From an uncultured bacterium (GTDB taxonomy: Bacteria; Actinomycetota; Coriobacteriia; Coriobacteriales; Coriobacteriaceae): a DNA stretch of 7,648 nt. The first letter of the stretch is position 1. Each line of letters begins with the position of its first letter. The position numbers were made by a program, and so were the translations under genes. The notes under the pieces are model-generated. The model was not told the origin of the DNA, ran no database searches, and was given only the letters and a program-made list of their open reading frames with translations. Where the stretch lies: positions 1 to 7,648 of the forward strand of contig CAJMSO010000083.1 of NCBI GenBank assembly GCA_905216075.1. Reading direction: 5' to 3'. This document shows positions 1 to 6,569 of this stretch, one piece after another.

Positions 1-996
1 CTCGACTCCTGTCGCAAGTGCGGCCTGTGCGCCGCTGCCTGTCCGACCGAGGCGATCATCTCGCCGCGCCTGGCGCCCAAAAACCTCTATGACGAGATTG
101 TTTCTGCTGCCACAAGCCACGAGACCGCCTACGTCACCTGCACGCGCGCCCTTAAGCGCATGCCGCGCGAAAACGAGGTCGTCGTCGCCTGCGTGGGCGA
201 TATTACGGCCGAGACCTGGTTCTCGGTACTGGCAGACTATCCCAACGTGAGTGTGTACCTGCCGTTGGGCGTGTGCGATAAATGCCGCAACACCGGCGGT
301 GAGGACATTCTGGGCGAGGCGATTGCGAAGGCCGAAGAGTGGTCTGGCACGGGTATGGGCCTTGAGGTCGACCCCAAGAGCCTCAAGTGCCATAAGCTTC
401 GCGAGTACGAGCGCAAGGAGTACATGGAAAAGATCGCCCGCACGACGGGCCTGACGGTGACCAAGCTCAACCCGGCGACGGCGGCGCTGGCCTCGGTGAC
501 GCAAAAGCTCAAAGCCCATCGCCATCAGATTACCCAGCTGGAGCGCACGCTCAGCACCATGTGCGGCACAACGACGACCAAGCGTCGCCGTTCGCTCACG
601 CACGGGCGACAGCTGGTGCTCTCGACACTGCAGAACCATCCCGAGCTTGCCCAGAACATGCAGGTGAGCACGCCGGAGTGCGATTTTGACAAGTGCACGT
701 CGTGCGGTGAGTGCGTCAACGTATGCCCCACGTTCGCCTGCGATTTGGTGGGAAGCGGCCGCTTTGCGTTGGAGTCCACGTATTGCCTAGGTTGCGGAGC
801 CTGCGTCAAGGTGTGCCCCGAGCATGCGCTCAAGCTGGTCGAGCACGATGCGTCCAATCTGGTCGTTGTCGACCCCGAGGCCGAGGAAAAGGCCGCTCAG
901 AAGGCGAAGGCTCACGAAGAGGCCCAGAAGGCCAAGGCCGAAGCAAAGGCCAAGCTCGGCAAGATGCTCGATCAGGTGGAGAAGCTCGCGGACTAG
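1..996 (+). CDS. 4Fe-4S multi-cluster ferredoxin-type protein, 3' part (5' end outside window)
   Basis: The reading frame is open from the first base to a TAG stop, giving 331 visible residues; the true start lies upstream, and the internal ATG at 160 is not a credible start because cluster ligands precede it. Three CxxCxxCxxxCP motifs are visible: Cys4/7/10/14 at the window edge, Cys232/235/238/242, and Cys262/265/268/272. The last two form a classic dicluster ferredoxin domain. Between them is a domain of about 200 residues with scattered cysteines (Cys64, and a CxxC at 92/95), which I cannot assign to a family. The tail, from about residue 285, is rich in Ala, Lys and Glu and probably forms a helical or coiled-coil extension. 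There is no signal peptide in the visible part. Bound [4Fe-4S] clusters imply electron transfer in a redox complex; the partner is unknown and probably lies upstream. The family type is secure, the specific role is not. Confidence 0.85.
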   Translation, partial: LDSCRKCGLCAAACPTEAIISPRLAPKNLYDEIVSAATSHETAYVTCTRALKRMPRENEVVVACVGDITAETWFSVLADYPNVSVYLPLGVCDKCRNTGGEDILGEAIAKAEEWSGTGMGLEVDPKSLKCHKLREYERKEYMEKIARTTGLTVTKLNPATAALASVTQKLKAHRHQITQLERTLSTMCGTTTTKRRRSLTHGRQLVLSTLQNHPELAQNMQVSTPECDFDKCTSCGECVNVCPTFACDLVGSGRFALESTYCLGCGACVKVCPEHALKLVEHDASNLVVVDPEAEEKAAQKAKAHEEAQKAKAEAKAKLGKMLDQVEKLAD

Positions 997-1015
997 CTAA
1001 AAGAGCGTAAATGAT

Positions 1016-1046
1016 GGCCGGTGGGGCAGGTACTGCCCCACCGGCC
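1016..1046 (+). terminator. Perfect 14-bp hairpin after the Fe-S gene, possible weak terminator
   Basis: The arms GGCCGGTGGGGCAG (1016-1029) and CTGCCCCACCGGCC (1033-1046) pair perfectly around a 3-nt GTA loop, starting 19 nt after the stop codon of the Fe-S gene. On the plus strand it is followed by six A residues rather than a T-tract, so it does not fit a standard intrinsic terminator in that direction. It could still act as a transcript 3'-end stabiliser or a non-canonical terminator. Read from the minus strand it lies just beyond the regulator's own terminator. Confidence 0.45.
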
Positions 1047-1118
1047 AAAAAAGTTGCGGTGGAATAGTTCCTGTTTTGCCCTTAAGCGGGCCATTCTAGG
1101 AACCATTCCACCGCAACT
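1047..1118 (-). terminator. Intrinsic terminator of the GntR regulator gene
   Basis: On the minus strand, arm 1118-1105 pairs with 1065-1052 over 14 bp without error (AGTTGCGGTGGAAT on the plus strand). After a single mismatch (1104/1066), 1103-1098 pairs with 1067-1072 over 6 bp. The 25-nt apex holds a small GCCC/GGGC hairpin (1078-1081 with 1088-1091). The stem is followed on the minus strand by six T residues (1052-1047, the first of them part of the stem). It begins 10 nt past the regulator's stop codon. Strong stem plus T-tract plus position make a confident intrinsic terminator; the unusually long stem also suggests it may be a dispersed palindromic element. Confidence 0.8.
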
Positions 1119-1127
1119 AATAGATGG

Positions 1128-1883
1128 TTAGTTCATACTGCTCTGGTGGGTCCCGCTGCCGTTATTGCGGCGGGTAACCGTCTCATGGAGCAAAAAGAAC
1201 CCGGGAACCTGTTTGGTCTCGGTGTATTCCATAAGGATGCCGTCGGCGTTGTAGGTCTGCCCGCGTATAACGGCGAGTGCGTTAAAGTCGTCGAGATCGA
1301 GCACGCGCGCATCTTCGGGCGTGGGGTGCTCAATCGTTACATCGCGTTTGCCCGTGGCAATCTTAATGCCAAGGTCTTCTTCGAGGTAACGATAAATCGA
1401 ATCGTTGACAATCTCGGGTGTCAGTCCCGGTACCTGTGAGCTTAGGTAATAGGAGTCGTCGGAGCACACGGCATGTCCGTCTGCATAACGAATGCGTTTG
1501 GCGCGTGTGAGCTCACAGCCTTCGGGAAACCCGGTAATCCCGGAGAGTGCCTTGCTACAGACGAGGAGCTCAAAGACGGTGGTGACAGTCTTGAGCTCAA
1601 AGCCTCGGCTGGTCGCGATTTCCTTAAAGGTCTCGAGTCCGCCGCCACCACGACTCTTCTCGTCACTGATGTTGCGAATGACGCGCATGCCTTTGCCTTG
1701 CTGGGGGAGCACGTAACCATCTGCCGCAAGCATCGAGATGGCGCGACGGACCGTCATGCGTGAACAGTCAAACAGCTGCGTGAGCTCAGTCTCCGAAGGC
1801 AGATAACTCTGATAGGCGTATGTGCCGTCGTCAATCGACTGCTTCACGTTGTCATAAATAGTTTGGAAGATGGCTCGCGCCAT
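1128..1883 (-). CDS. GntR-family (HutC/UTRA type) transcriptional regulator
   Basis: The product is 251 residues, the usual size for the HutC subfamily. The N-terminal winged helix-turn-helix spans about residues 5-70, with the subfamily hallmark LPSETELTQLF (28-38), the recognition helix SRMTVRRAISML (41-52) and the wing QQGKGMRV (61-68). A Gly-rich linker (79-82) leads to a UTRA effector domain (about 90-235) with the typical patterns of a sugar-phosphate-sensing fold. The ATG is preceded by AGGAGA (1894-1889 on the minus strand), 5 nt away. The gene starts 65 bp after the dehydrogenase stop on the same strand, so the two are probably co-transcribed. Proteins of this type repress sugar operons and release DNA on binding a phosphosugar. 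The dre-like palindromes in the divergent control region at 3040-3055 and 3171-3186 are the likely operators, which would also make the gene autoregulated. The target and the effector are inferred. Confidence 0.9.
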   Translation of the reverse strand: MARAIFQTIYDNVKQSIDDGTYAYQSYLPSETELTQLFDCSRMTVRRAISMLAADGYVLPQQGKGMRVIRNISDEKSRGGGGLETFKEIATSRGFELKTVTTVFELLVCSKALSGITGFPEGCELTRAKRIRYADGHAVCSDDSYYLSSQVPGLTPEIVNDSIYRYLEEDLGIKIATGKRDVTIEHPTPEDARVLDLDDFNALAVIRGQTYNADGILMEYTETKQVPGFFLLHETVTRRNNGSGTHQSSMN

Positions 1884-1948
1884 GACGGTCTCCTAGAGCT
1901 GGGCGCGTGAACGACGGATGAGGGCCGCCCGCGCAGGTGTCAATCGAT

Positions 1949-2974
1949 TTACTTGCTGGGGTCGATTATATATTTGCCCATGGCACGCAGGGCCGGGTCT
2001 GACAGGATGGCGCCGAGTTCATCGAGGGAAGCTACCTTTGCGACCATCGAGGATACGTCGAGCCTGCCAGAGTCGATGAGCTCGAGCGCGCGACGCTGCG
2101 TATAAGGGTTGATGTAGGACGAGGTGAGCACAAGCTCCTTCTGGAAGACCTCGAAGGGCTTGACGGTGATTGTCTCATCGGGCTTGGTGAGGCCGAACAT
2201 CATGACCGTAGCCTTGTGGCCGGCGATCTGGATGGCCTGCTCGATGGTGACGGGCTTGCCAACACACTCGATAACGACATCGACGTTGCCGACGCCCTCC
2301 TGCTTCAGGCGGGCCGGGACGTCCTCGTGGATGGAGTCGATCGTCAGATCGGCGCCGAGCTTGAGTGCAACCTCGCGTTTGCCCTCGACAGGCTCGAGCA
2401 AGACGACTTTGGTGGCGCCGGCGTTTTTGGCAAGCTGCATCATGAGCAGGCCGATCATGCCGCCGCCGATAACGACAACTGTGCTGCCGGGCTTGATGCT
2501 GCACATATCGATGCCGTGCAGGCAGCAGGCGACGGGCTCGGTCATAGCACCCTGCTCAAAGCTGGTGTGATCGCCCAACTTGTAGACTTGCTGCATATCG
2601 ACGGAGCAGTACTCCGCAAAGCCGCCGTTAACGGTGGTGCCGTAGCCGGTCATATGCTCGCAGTAGTGGTTGATTCCGTCACGGCAGGGTTCGCAGCAGC
2701 CGCAGGGATGGTTTGGGTCAATGCACACGCGATCGCCCGGTTTAAAGTCGGTGACGTCGCTGCCTACGGCCTCGACAACGCCCGCAAACTCATGACCAAG
2801 GATCGTAGGCGGGGTAACGTCGGCTGCACCCTTGTCGCCTTCATAGATATGAACGTCGGTACCGCAGACGCCGCAAGCTTTGACGTTGATCAGAACGTCG
2901 CGCCTGCCCACGGCCGGCTTTGCCGATTCCTCGACTCTGAGGTCGTGCTTTCCATAGAAGACCGCGCTTTTCAT
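1949..2974 (-). CDS. Zinc-dependent medium-chain alcohol/polyol dehydrogenase (sorbitol/threonine dehydrogenase-like)
   Basis: This 341-residue protein has the full medium-chain dehydrogenase layout. The GroES-like catalytic domain carries the catalytic-zinc residues Cys37 (GVCGTD), His61 and Glu62 (GHEFAG) and Glu146 (EPVAC). The structural-zinc lobe has Cys91, Cys94, Cys97 and Cys105, with an extra Cys93. The Rossmann fold follows, with VVVIGGGMIG (166-175). An acidic residue (Glu194) at the end of the second beta strand suggests NAD rather than NADP. Such enzymes oxidise secondary alcohol groups of polyols or amino acids, for example sorbitol to fructose; the substrate cannot be read from the sequence. 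The start is supported by TAAGGAG just upstream (2986-2980). The gene is divergent from the PTS/GH4 genes and leads into the regulator, which suggests it handles the polyol or sugar released from the imported glucoside. Family call is strong; role is inference. Confidence 0.92.
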   Translation of the reverse strand: MKSAVFYGKHDLRVEESAKPAVGRRDVLINVKACGVCGTDVHIYEGDKGAADVTPPTILGHEFAGVVEAVGSDVTDFKPGDRVCIDPNHPCGCCEPCRDGINHYCEHMTGYGTTVNGGFAEYCSVDMQQVYKLGDHTSFEQGAMTEPVACCLHGIDMCSIKPGSTVVVIGGGMIGLLMMQLAKNAGATKVVLLEPVEGKREVALKLGADLTIDSIHEDVPARLKQEGVGNVDVVIECVGKPVTIEQAIQIAGHKATVMMFGLTKPDETITVKPFEVFQKELVLTSSYINPYTQRRALELIDSGRLDVSSMVAKVASLDELGAILSDPALRAMGKYIIDPSK

Positions 2975-3010
2975 GGTGACTCCTTAACGTGGCGGTGAAT
3001 GTTGTAATGA

Positions 3011-3039
3011 AGTATAGGTATGCAAACATCCTTATACAA
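3011..3039 (-). promoter_or_regulatory. Promoter of the dehydrogenase-regulator operon
   Basis: On the minus strand there is a -35 box TTGTAT (3039-3034), a 17-nt spacer, and a -10 box TATACT (3016-3011). Transcription would begin near 3004, leaving a leader of about 30 nt before the dehydrogenase ATG at 2974. The spacing is ideal and the boxes match consensus at 4/6 and 5/6. The operator at 3040-3055 directly abuts the -35 box. Confidence 0.65.
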
Positions 3040-3055
3040 GCCTATCTAGATAAGT
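3040..3055. promoter_or_regulatory. Putative GntR/HutC operator 1 (dehydrogenase side)
   Basis: GCCTATCTAGATAAGT contains the perfect 10-bp palindrome TATCTAGATA (3043-3052). It shares the 11-mer TCTAGATAAGT with the second site at 3171-3186. The TCTAGA core and 16-bp length match the operator type used by HutC-subfamily GntR regulators such as DasR and NagR. It touches the -35 box of the dehydrogenase promoter, so a bound repressor could block polymerase. Binding by the adjacent regulator is inferred. Confidence 0.7.
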
Positions 3056-3068
3056 CGATAAATATTTT

Positions 3069-3106
3069 GTTTTAGAAGTTTTAGACAAACAGGCAATAAC
3101 AGGCAA
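3069..3106. repeat. Two consecutive short tandem direct repeats in the divergent control region
   Basis: GTTTTAGA occurs at 3069-3076 and 3078-3085 (period 9). Immediately after, AACAGGCAA occurs at 3088-3096 and 3098-3106 (period 10). Periods near one helical turn are compatible with a protein binding on one face of the helix, but short repeats in AT-rich DNA also arise by chance. No known site was recognised. Confidence 0.45.
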
Positions 3107-3165
3107 AACCTTTGAAATAAACCGTTCACCGTCAAATATCGACCGCTGACCGAACATGGAAACCG

Positions 3166-3194
3166 TATTAACTTGTCTAGATAAGTGATATGAT
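3166..3194 (+). promoter_or_regulatory. Promoter of the PTS/GH4 operon (extended -10 type)
   Basis: TATGAT (3189-3194) matches the -10 consensus at 5/6 and is preceded by TGA (3186-3188), giving the extended -10 TGn motif. The -35 region is weak (TATTAA at 3166-3171 with a 17-nt spacer), which an extended -10 can tolerate. Operator 2 (3171-3186) lies inside the spacer, so a bound repressor would exclude polymerase. Transcription would start near 3201. Confidence 0.55.
3171..3186. promoter_or_regulatory. Putative GntR/HutC operator 2 (PTS side)
   Basis: ACTTGTCTAGATAAGT is a 16-bp palindrome with seven of eight base pairs matching; only 3175/3182 fails. It agrees at 12 of 16 positions with the DasR-type dre site ACTGGTCTAGACCACT as I recall it. 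It shares TCTAGATAAGT with operator 1, with centres 131 bp apart. It lies between the -35 and -10 regions of the PTS promoter, a classic repression position. Confidence 0.75.
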
Positions 3195-3200
3195 AAAAAT

Positions 3201-3331
3201 AGAAGCGCAAGAAGTCAGGGAAGCGGGCCCACCCGTCCTATTGCACGAGGTACACGCAAACGGCGCGTCTGCGGTCTCGAGTGAAGCCAAAACCGCAGCC
3301 GCTCCGAATGAAGAGAGGGGGATTCCCCGTC
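3201..3331 (+). promoter_or_regulatory. Untranslated leader of the PTS gene
   Basis: About 130 nt separate the predicted transcription start from the ATG. Weak local structures are visible: GCGGT (3271-3275) can pair with ACCGC (3292-3296). GGGG (3318-3321) can pair with CCCC (3325-3328) around a 3-nt loop, next to the ribosome binding site. No known riboswitch, antiterminator target or T-tract terminator is recognised. In-frame GTG (3281) and ATG (3308) codons exist here but lack ribosome binding sites, so I treat the stretch as leader. Confidence 0.45.
3314..3321 (+). promoter_or_regulatory. Ribosome binding site that sets the PTS start
   Basis: The purine run AGAGGGGG ends 10 nt before the ATG at 3332 and is the only Shine-Dalgarno-like sequence near the candidate starts. 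Part of it can fold into a GGGG-ATT-CCCC mini-hairpin with 3325-3328, which might damp initiation. Confidence 0.55.
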
Positions 3332-4942
3332 ATGATGCAAAAGATACAACGTTTCGGCGGTGCAATGTACACGCCTGCAATTCTTTTCGCATTTTCCGGA
3401 ATCGTCGTCGGCCTGGGTACGTTGTTTACCACCGAGGCGATCTTTGGCGAGATGGCCACTGCGGGTCATCTTTGGTTTGATTGCTGGAATGTGCTGCTCC
3501 AGGGTGGTTGGACGCTCTTTAACCAGATGCCGTTGCTGTTTTGCGTAGCGTTGCCAATCTCGCTCGCGAACAAGCAGAACGCTCGCTGCTGCATGGAGGC
3601 TTTGGCCATCTACCTTACCTTCAACTACTTTGTAAGCACAATCTTGGGGCAGTGGGGCCCTGTCTTTGGGGTCGACTACTCTGTCGAGGCGGGCAGCGGT
3701 ACTGGTCTTGCCACTATCGCAAGCATCAAAACGCTTGATATGGGCATCATGGGCGCGCTTATCATTTCAGGTATCGCCACGATGCTTCACAACAAGTACT
3801 TCGACACCGAACTTCCTGAGTGGCTGGGCGTGTTCTCGGGCTCCGTGTTCATCTATATGATCGGTTTCTTCGTTATGGTTCCGGTCGCTCTTATCGCCTG
3901 CCTGGTGTGGCCGCATGTTCAGGCTGCTATCTCTGCCTTCCAGGGATTCATCCTTTCCGCCGGTACGTTTGGCGTGGGTGTCTTTGCTTTCTTCGAGCGC
4001 GTGCTGATCCCTACAGGCCTGCACCACTTTATCTATACGCCGTTCTATTACGACAACGCGGCGGTCAACGGCGGCATCTTTGCTGCTTGGGCCAACATCC
4101 TGCCCCAACTGGCTGCCGATCCGAGCATTGCTCTTAAGGATGCCGCACCCTGGGCTGCCTATACCTGCCCTGGTTGGACTAAGGTCTTCGGCTCGCTTGG
4201 CGTCGCCATTGCGTTTTATATGACCGCCAAACCCGAGCGCAAGCAGCGCGTCAAGGCTCTGCTCATTCCCGTCACCCTTACCGCTATGCTTTGCGGTATC
4301 ACCGAGCCGCTTGACTTCACCTTCCTGTTCATCGCGCCCGGCCTGTTCGTCGTCCACTGCGTGCTCGGAGCGCTTGGCTGCATGGCTCAAAACCTCCTTG
4401 GCGTCGTGGGCATCTTCGACGGCGGCATCATCTCGATGCTCTCGTGGGACTGGCTGCCCCTTTGGGCCGCACACGGTCTGCAGTACGCCATCTCCATCCT
4501 TGTCGGTCTGTGCTTTACCGCCCTTTGGGTCGTGGTCTTCCGTTTCCTGATCGTCAAGTTCGACTTTAAGACCCCCGGTCGCGAGGATGACGATGTTGAG
4601 GTCGAGCTCAAGTCCAAGGCCGACTACAAGCAAAAGCAGGGCGGTGCTGCTGCTGGCAAATCGGTCGCCCAGAGTAAAGATGATGAGCGCTTGGTGCTTG
4701 CCGAGAAGATCCTCGATCTGCTCGGTGGCACGGATAACATCATCGATGTAACTAACTGCGCTACCCGTCTGCGCGTTAACGTCAAGGACAAGAGCGTCGT
4801 TGCACCCGAGGCTTCCTTCAAGGCGATCGGTACGCATGGCTTGGTGGTCCAAGGTCAGTCAATCCAGGTCATCATCGGCCTTACCGTCCCGCAGGTTCGC
4901 GAGAAGTTCGAGAGTCTTCTGAAGTTCGAGAGTCTTCTGTAA
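3332..4942 (+). CDS. PTS alpha-glucoside (maltose/glucose-type) transporter, EIICB component
   Basis: The 536-residue product is an inner-membrane permease that imports and phosphorylates a sugar. Residues 1-415 form the EIIC domain of the glucose superfamily: about ten hydrophobic segments, the N-terminal signature KIQRFGGAMYTP, the TGLHHFIYTPF loop with His231/His232, and the sugar-site motif GITEPLDF (322-329, Glu325). A charged linker (about 416-448) leads to EIIB, whose phospho-accepting Cys476 lies in NCATRLR. No EIIA domain follows, so a separate EIIA from elsewhere in the genome must donate phosphate. The start at 3332 is chosen because family members begin at MxxKIQRFG and the only Shine-Dalgarno-like run precedes it; an upstream GTG (3281) and ATG (3308) are in frame but unsupported, and ATG 3335 is possible. 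The gene is followed by a phospho-alpha-glucosidase, so the cargo is most likely an alpha-linked disaccharide or glycosyl-polyol, like MalB/AglA/MalX systems. The C-terminus ends in a duplicated KFESLL. Confidence 0.93.
   Translation: MMQKIQRFGGAMYTPAILFAFSGIVVGLGTLFTTEAIFGEMATAGHLWFDCWNVLLQGGWTLFNQMPLLFCVALPISLANKQNARCCMEALAIYLTFNYFVSTILGQWGPVFGVDYSVEAGSGTGLATIASIKTLDMGIMGALIISGIATMLHNKYFDTELPEWLGVFSGSVFIYMIGFFVMVPVALIACLVWPHVQAAISAFQGFILSAGTFGVGVFAFFERVLIPTGLHHFIYTPFYYDNAAVNGGIFAAWANILPQLAADPSIALKDAAPWAAYTCPGWTKVFGSLGVAIAFYMTAKPERKQRVKALLIPVTLTAMLCGITEPLDFTFLFIAPGLFVVHCVLGALGCMAQNLLGVVGIFDGGIISMLSWDWLPLWAAHGLQYAISILVGLCFTALWVVVFRFLIVKFDFKTPGREDDDVEVELKSKADYKQKQGGAAAGKSVAQSKDDERLVLAEKILDLLGGTDNIIDVTNCATRLRVNVKDKSVVAPEASFKAIGTHGLVVQGQSIQVIIGLTVPQVREKFESLLKFESLL
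4904..4939 (+). repeat. Exact 18-bp tandem duplication at the 3' end of the PTS gene
   Basis: AAGTTCGAGAGTCTTCTG occurs at 4904-4921 and again at 4922-4939, directly before the TAA stop. The copies are identical and in frame, adding a second KFESLL (residues 525-530 and 531-536) to the EIIB C-terminus. Perfect identity suggests a recent slippage event that leaves the EIIB fold intact. Confidence 0.95.
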
Positions 4943-4960
4943 ACCATCGTCCATCGAAAC

Positions 4961-5000
4961 AATCGGCCTTGCAGAGCCGGTATGCACCGCAAGGCCGATT
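4961..5000 (+). promoter_or_regulatory. Intercistronic hairpin between the PTS and GH4 genes
   Basis: AATCGGCCTTGC (4961-4972) pairs perfectly over 12 bp with GCAAGGCCGATT (4989-5000), starting 18 nt after the permease stop. The 16-nt loop can form a small GGT/ACC stem. No T-tract follows (CTAGAGATAAAAAA), so it is more likely an mRNA-stabilising or partial-termination element than a full terminator. A second GCAAGGCCG at 5045-5053 could compete for the left arm. The rest of the 156-nt gap holds AT-rich sequence and the GH4 ribosome binding site (AGGAGG, 5088-5093), and I see no convincing promoter in it. Confidence 0.6.
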
Positions 5001-5071
5001 CTAGAGATAAAAAACTCCACTTCTAGGTAACAATTCCAAACCGCGCAAGGCCGCGTGCGGGGACGGATTGA

Positions 5072-6442
<1,371 letters not shown>

Positions 6443-6482
6443 GGACTGCAGTCTCGAACTCTCACTCATCTCTGCTTCATTT

Positions 6483-6526
6483 GCGCCGCCGTGGCGTCCG
6501 GGTTCGCCCAGATGCTGCGGCGGCGC
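6483..6526. repeat. GC-rich compound palindrome between the GH4 gene and ychF
   Basis: GCGCCGCCG (6483-6491) pairs perfectly with CGGCGGCGC (6518-6526). Within the loop, GGG-TTCG-CCC (6500-6509) forms a stable UUCG tetraloop hairpin. It lies 40 nt after the glycosidase stop and runs up to the ychF -10 box. There is no T-tract, so termination of the sugar operon here is possible but not canonical. Confidence 0.55.
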
Positions 6527-6532
6527 TATACT
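6503..6532 (+). promoter_or_regulatory. Probable ychF promoter
   Basis: TATACT (6527-6532) matches the -10 consensus at 5/6. A weak -35 (TTCGCC, 6503-6508) sits 18 nt upstream, inside the palindrome. Transcription would start near 6539, after an in-frame ATG at 6534, which supports the GTG at 6570 as the true start. Confidence 0.45.
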
Positions 6533-6558
6533 TATGCAGTTTGAAGTACCTGTACCAA

Positions 6559-6564
6559 AAGGAG
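6559..6564 (+). promoter_or_regulatory. Ribosome binding site that sets the GTG start of ychF
   Basis: AAGGAG lies 5 nt before the GTG at 6570. The competing in-frame ATG at 6534 has no Shine-Dalgarno sequence. Confidence 0.8.
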
Positions 6565-6569
6565 CTGTC

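Noticed and set aside
1884..1948. A possible hairpin between the dehydrogenase and regulator genes (GCGCG 1903-1907 with CGCGC 1930-1934)
   Set aside because: Only 5 bp of pairing with a 22-nt loop and no T-tract; too weak to call a terminator, and the two genes still look co-transcribed.
2216..2998. A 260-residue plus-strand frame opposite the dehydrogenase
   Set aside because: The minus strand has all zinc ligands and the Rossmann motif; this frame has no motif and covers the dehydrogenase promoter side.
3157..3172. A possible catabolite-response (cre) site, TGGAAACCGTATTA
   Set aside because: It starts with TGGAA and ends in an AT-rich half, but the central CG of the cre consensus is displaced, and CcpA control is not established for this kind of organism.
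3190..3480. A 96-residue plus-strand frame beginning in the control region
   Set aside because: Its ATG lies within the predicted -10 region, it has no ribosome binding site, and it overlaps the permease out of frame.
3767..4852. A 361-residue minus-strand frame opposite the PTS permease
   Set aside because: It is rich in Asp, His, Lys and Glu with no recognisable domain, and is the complement of a hydrophobic membrane protein gene with intact EIIC and EIIB motifs.
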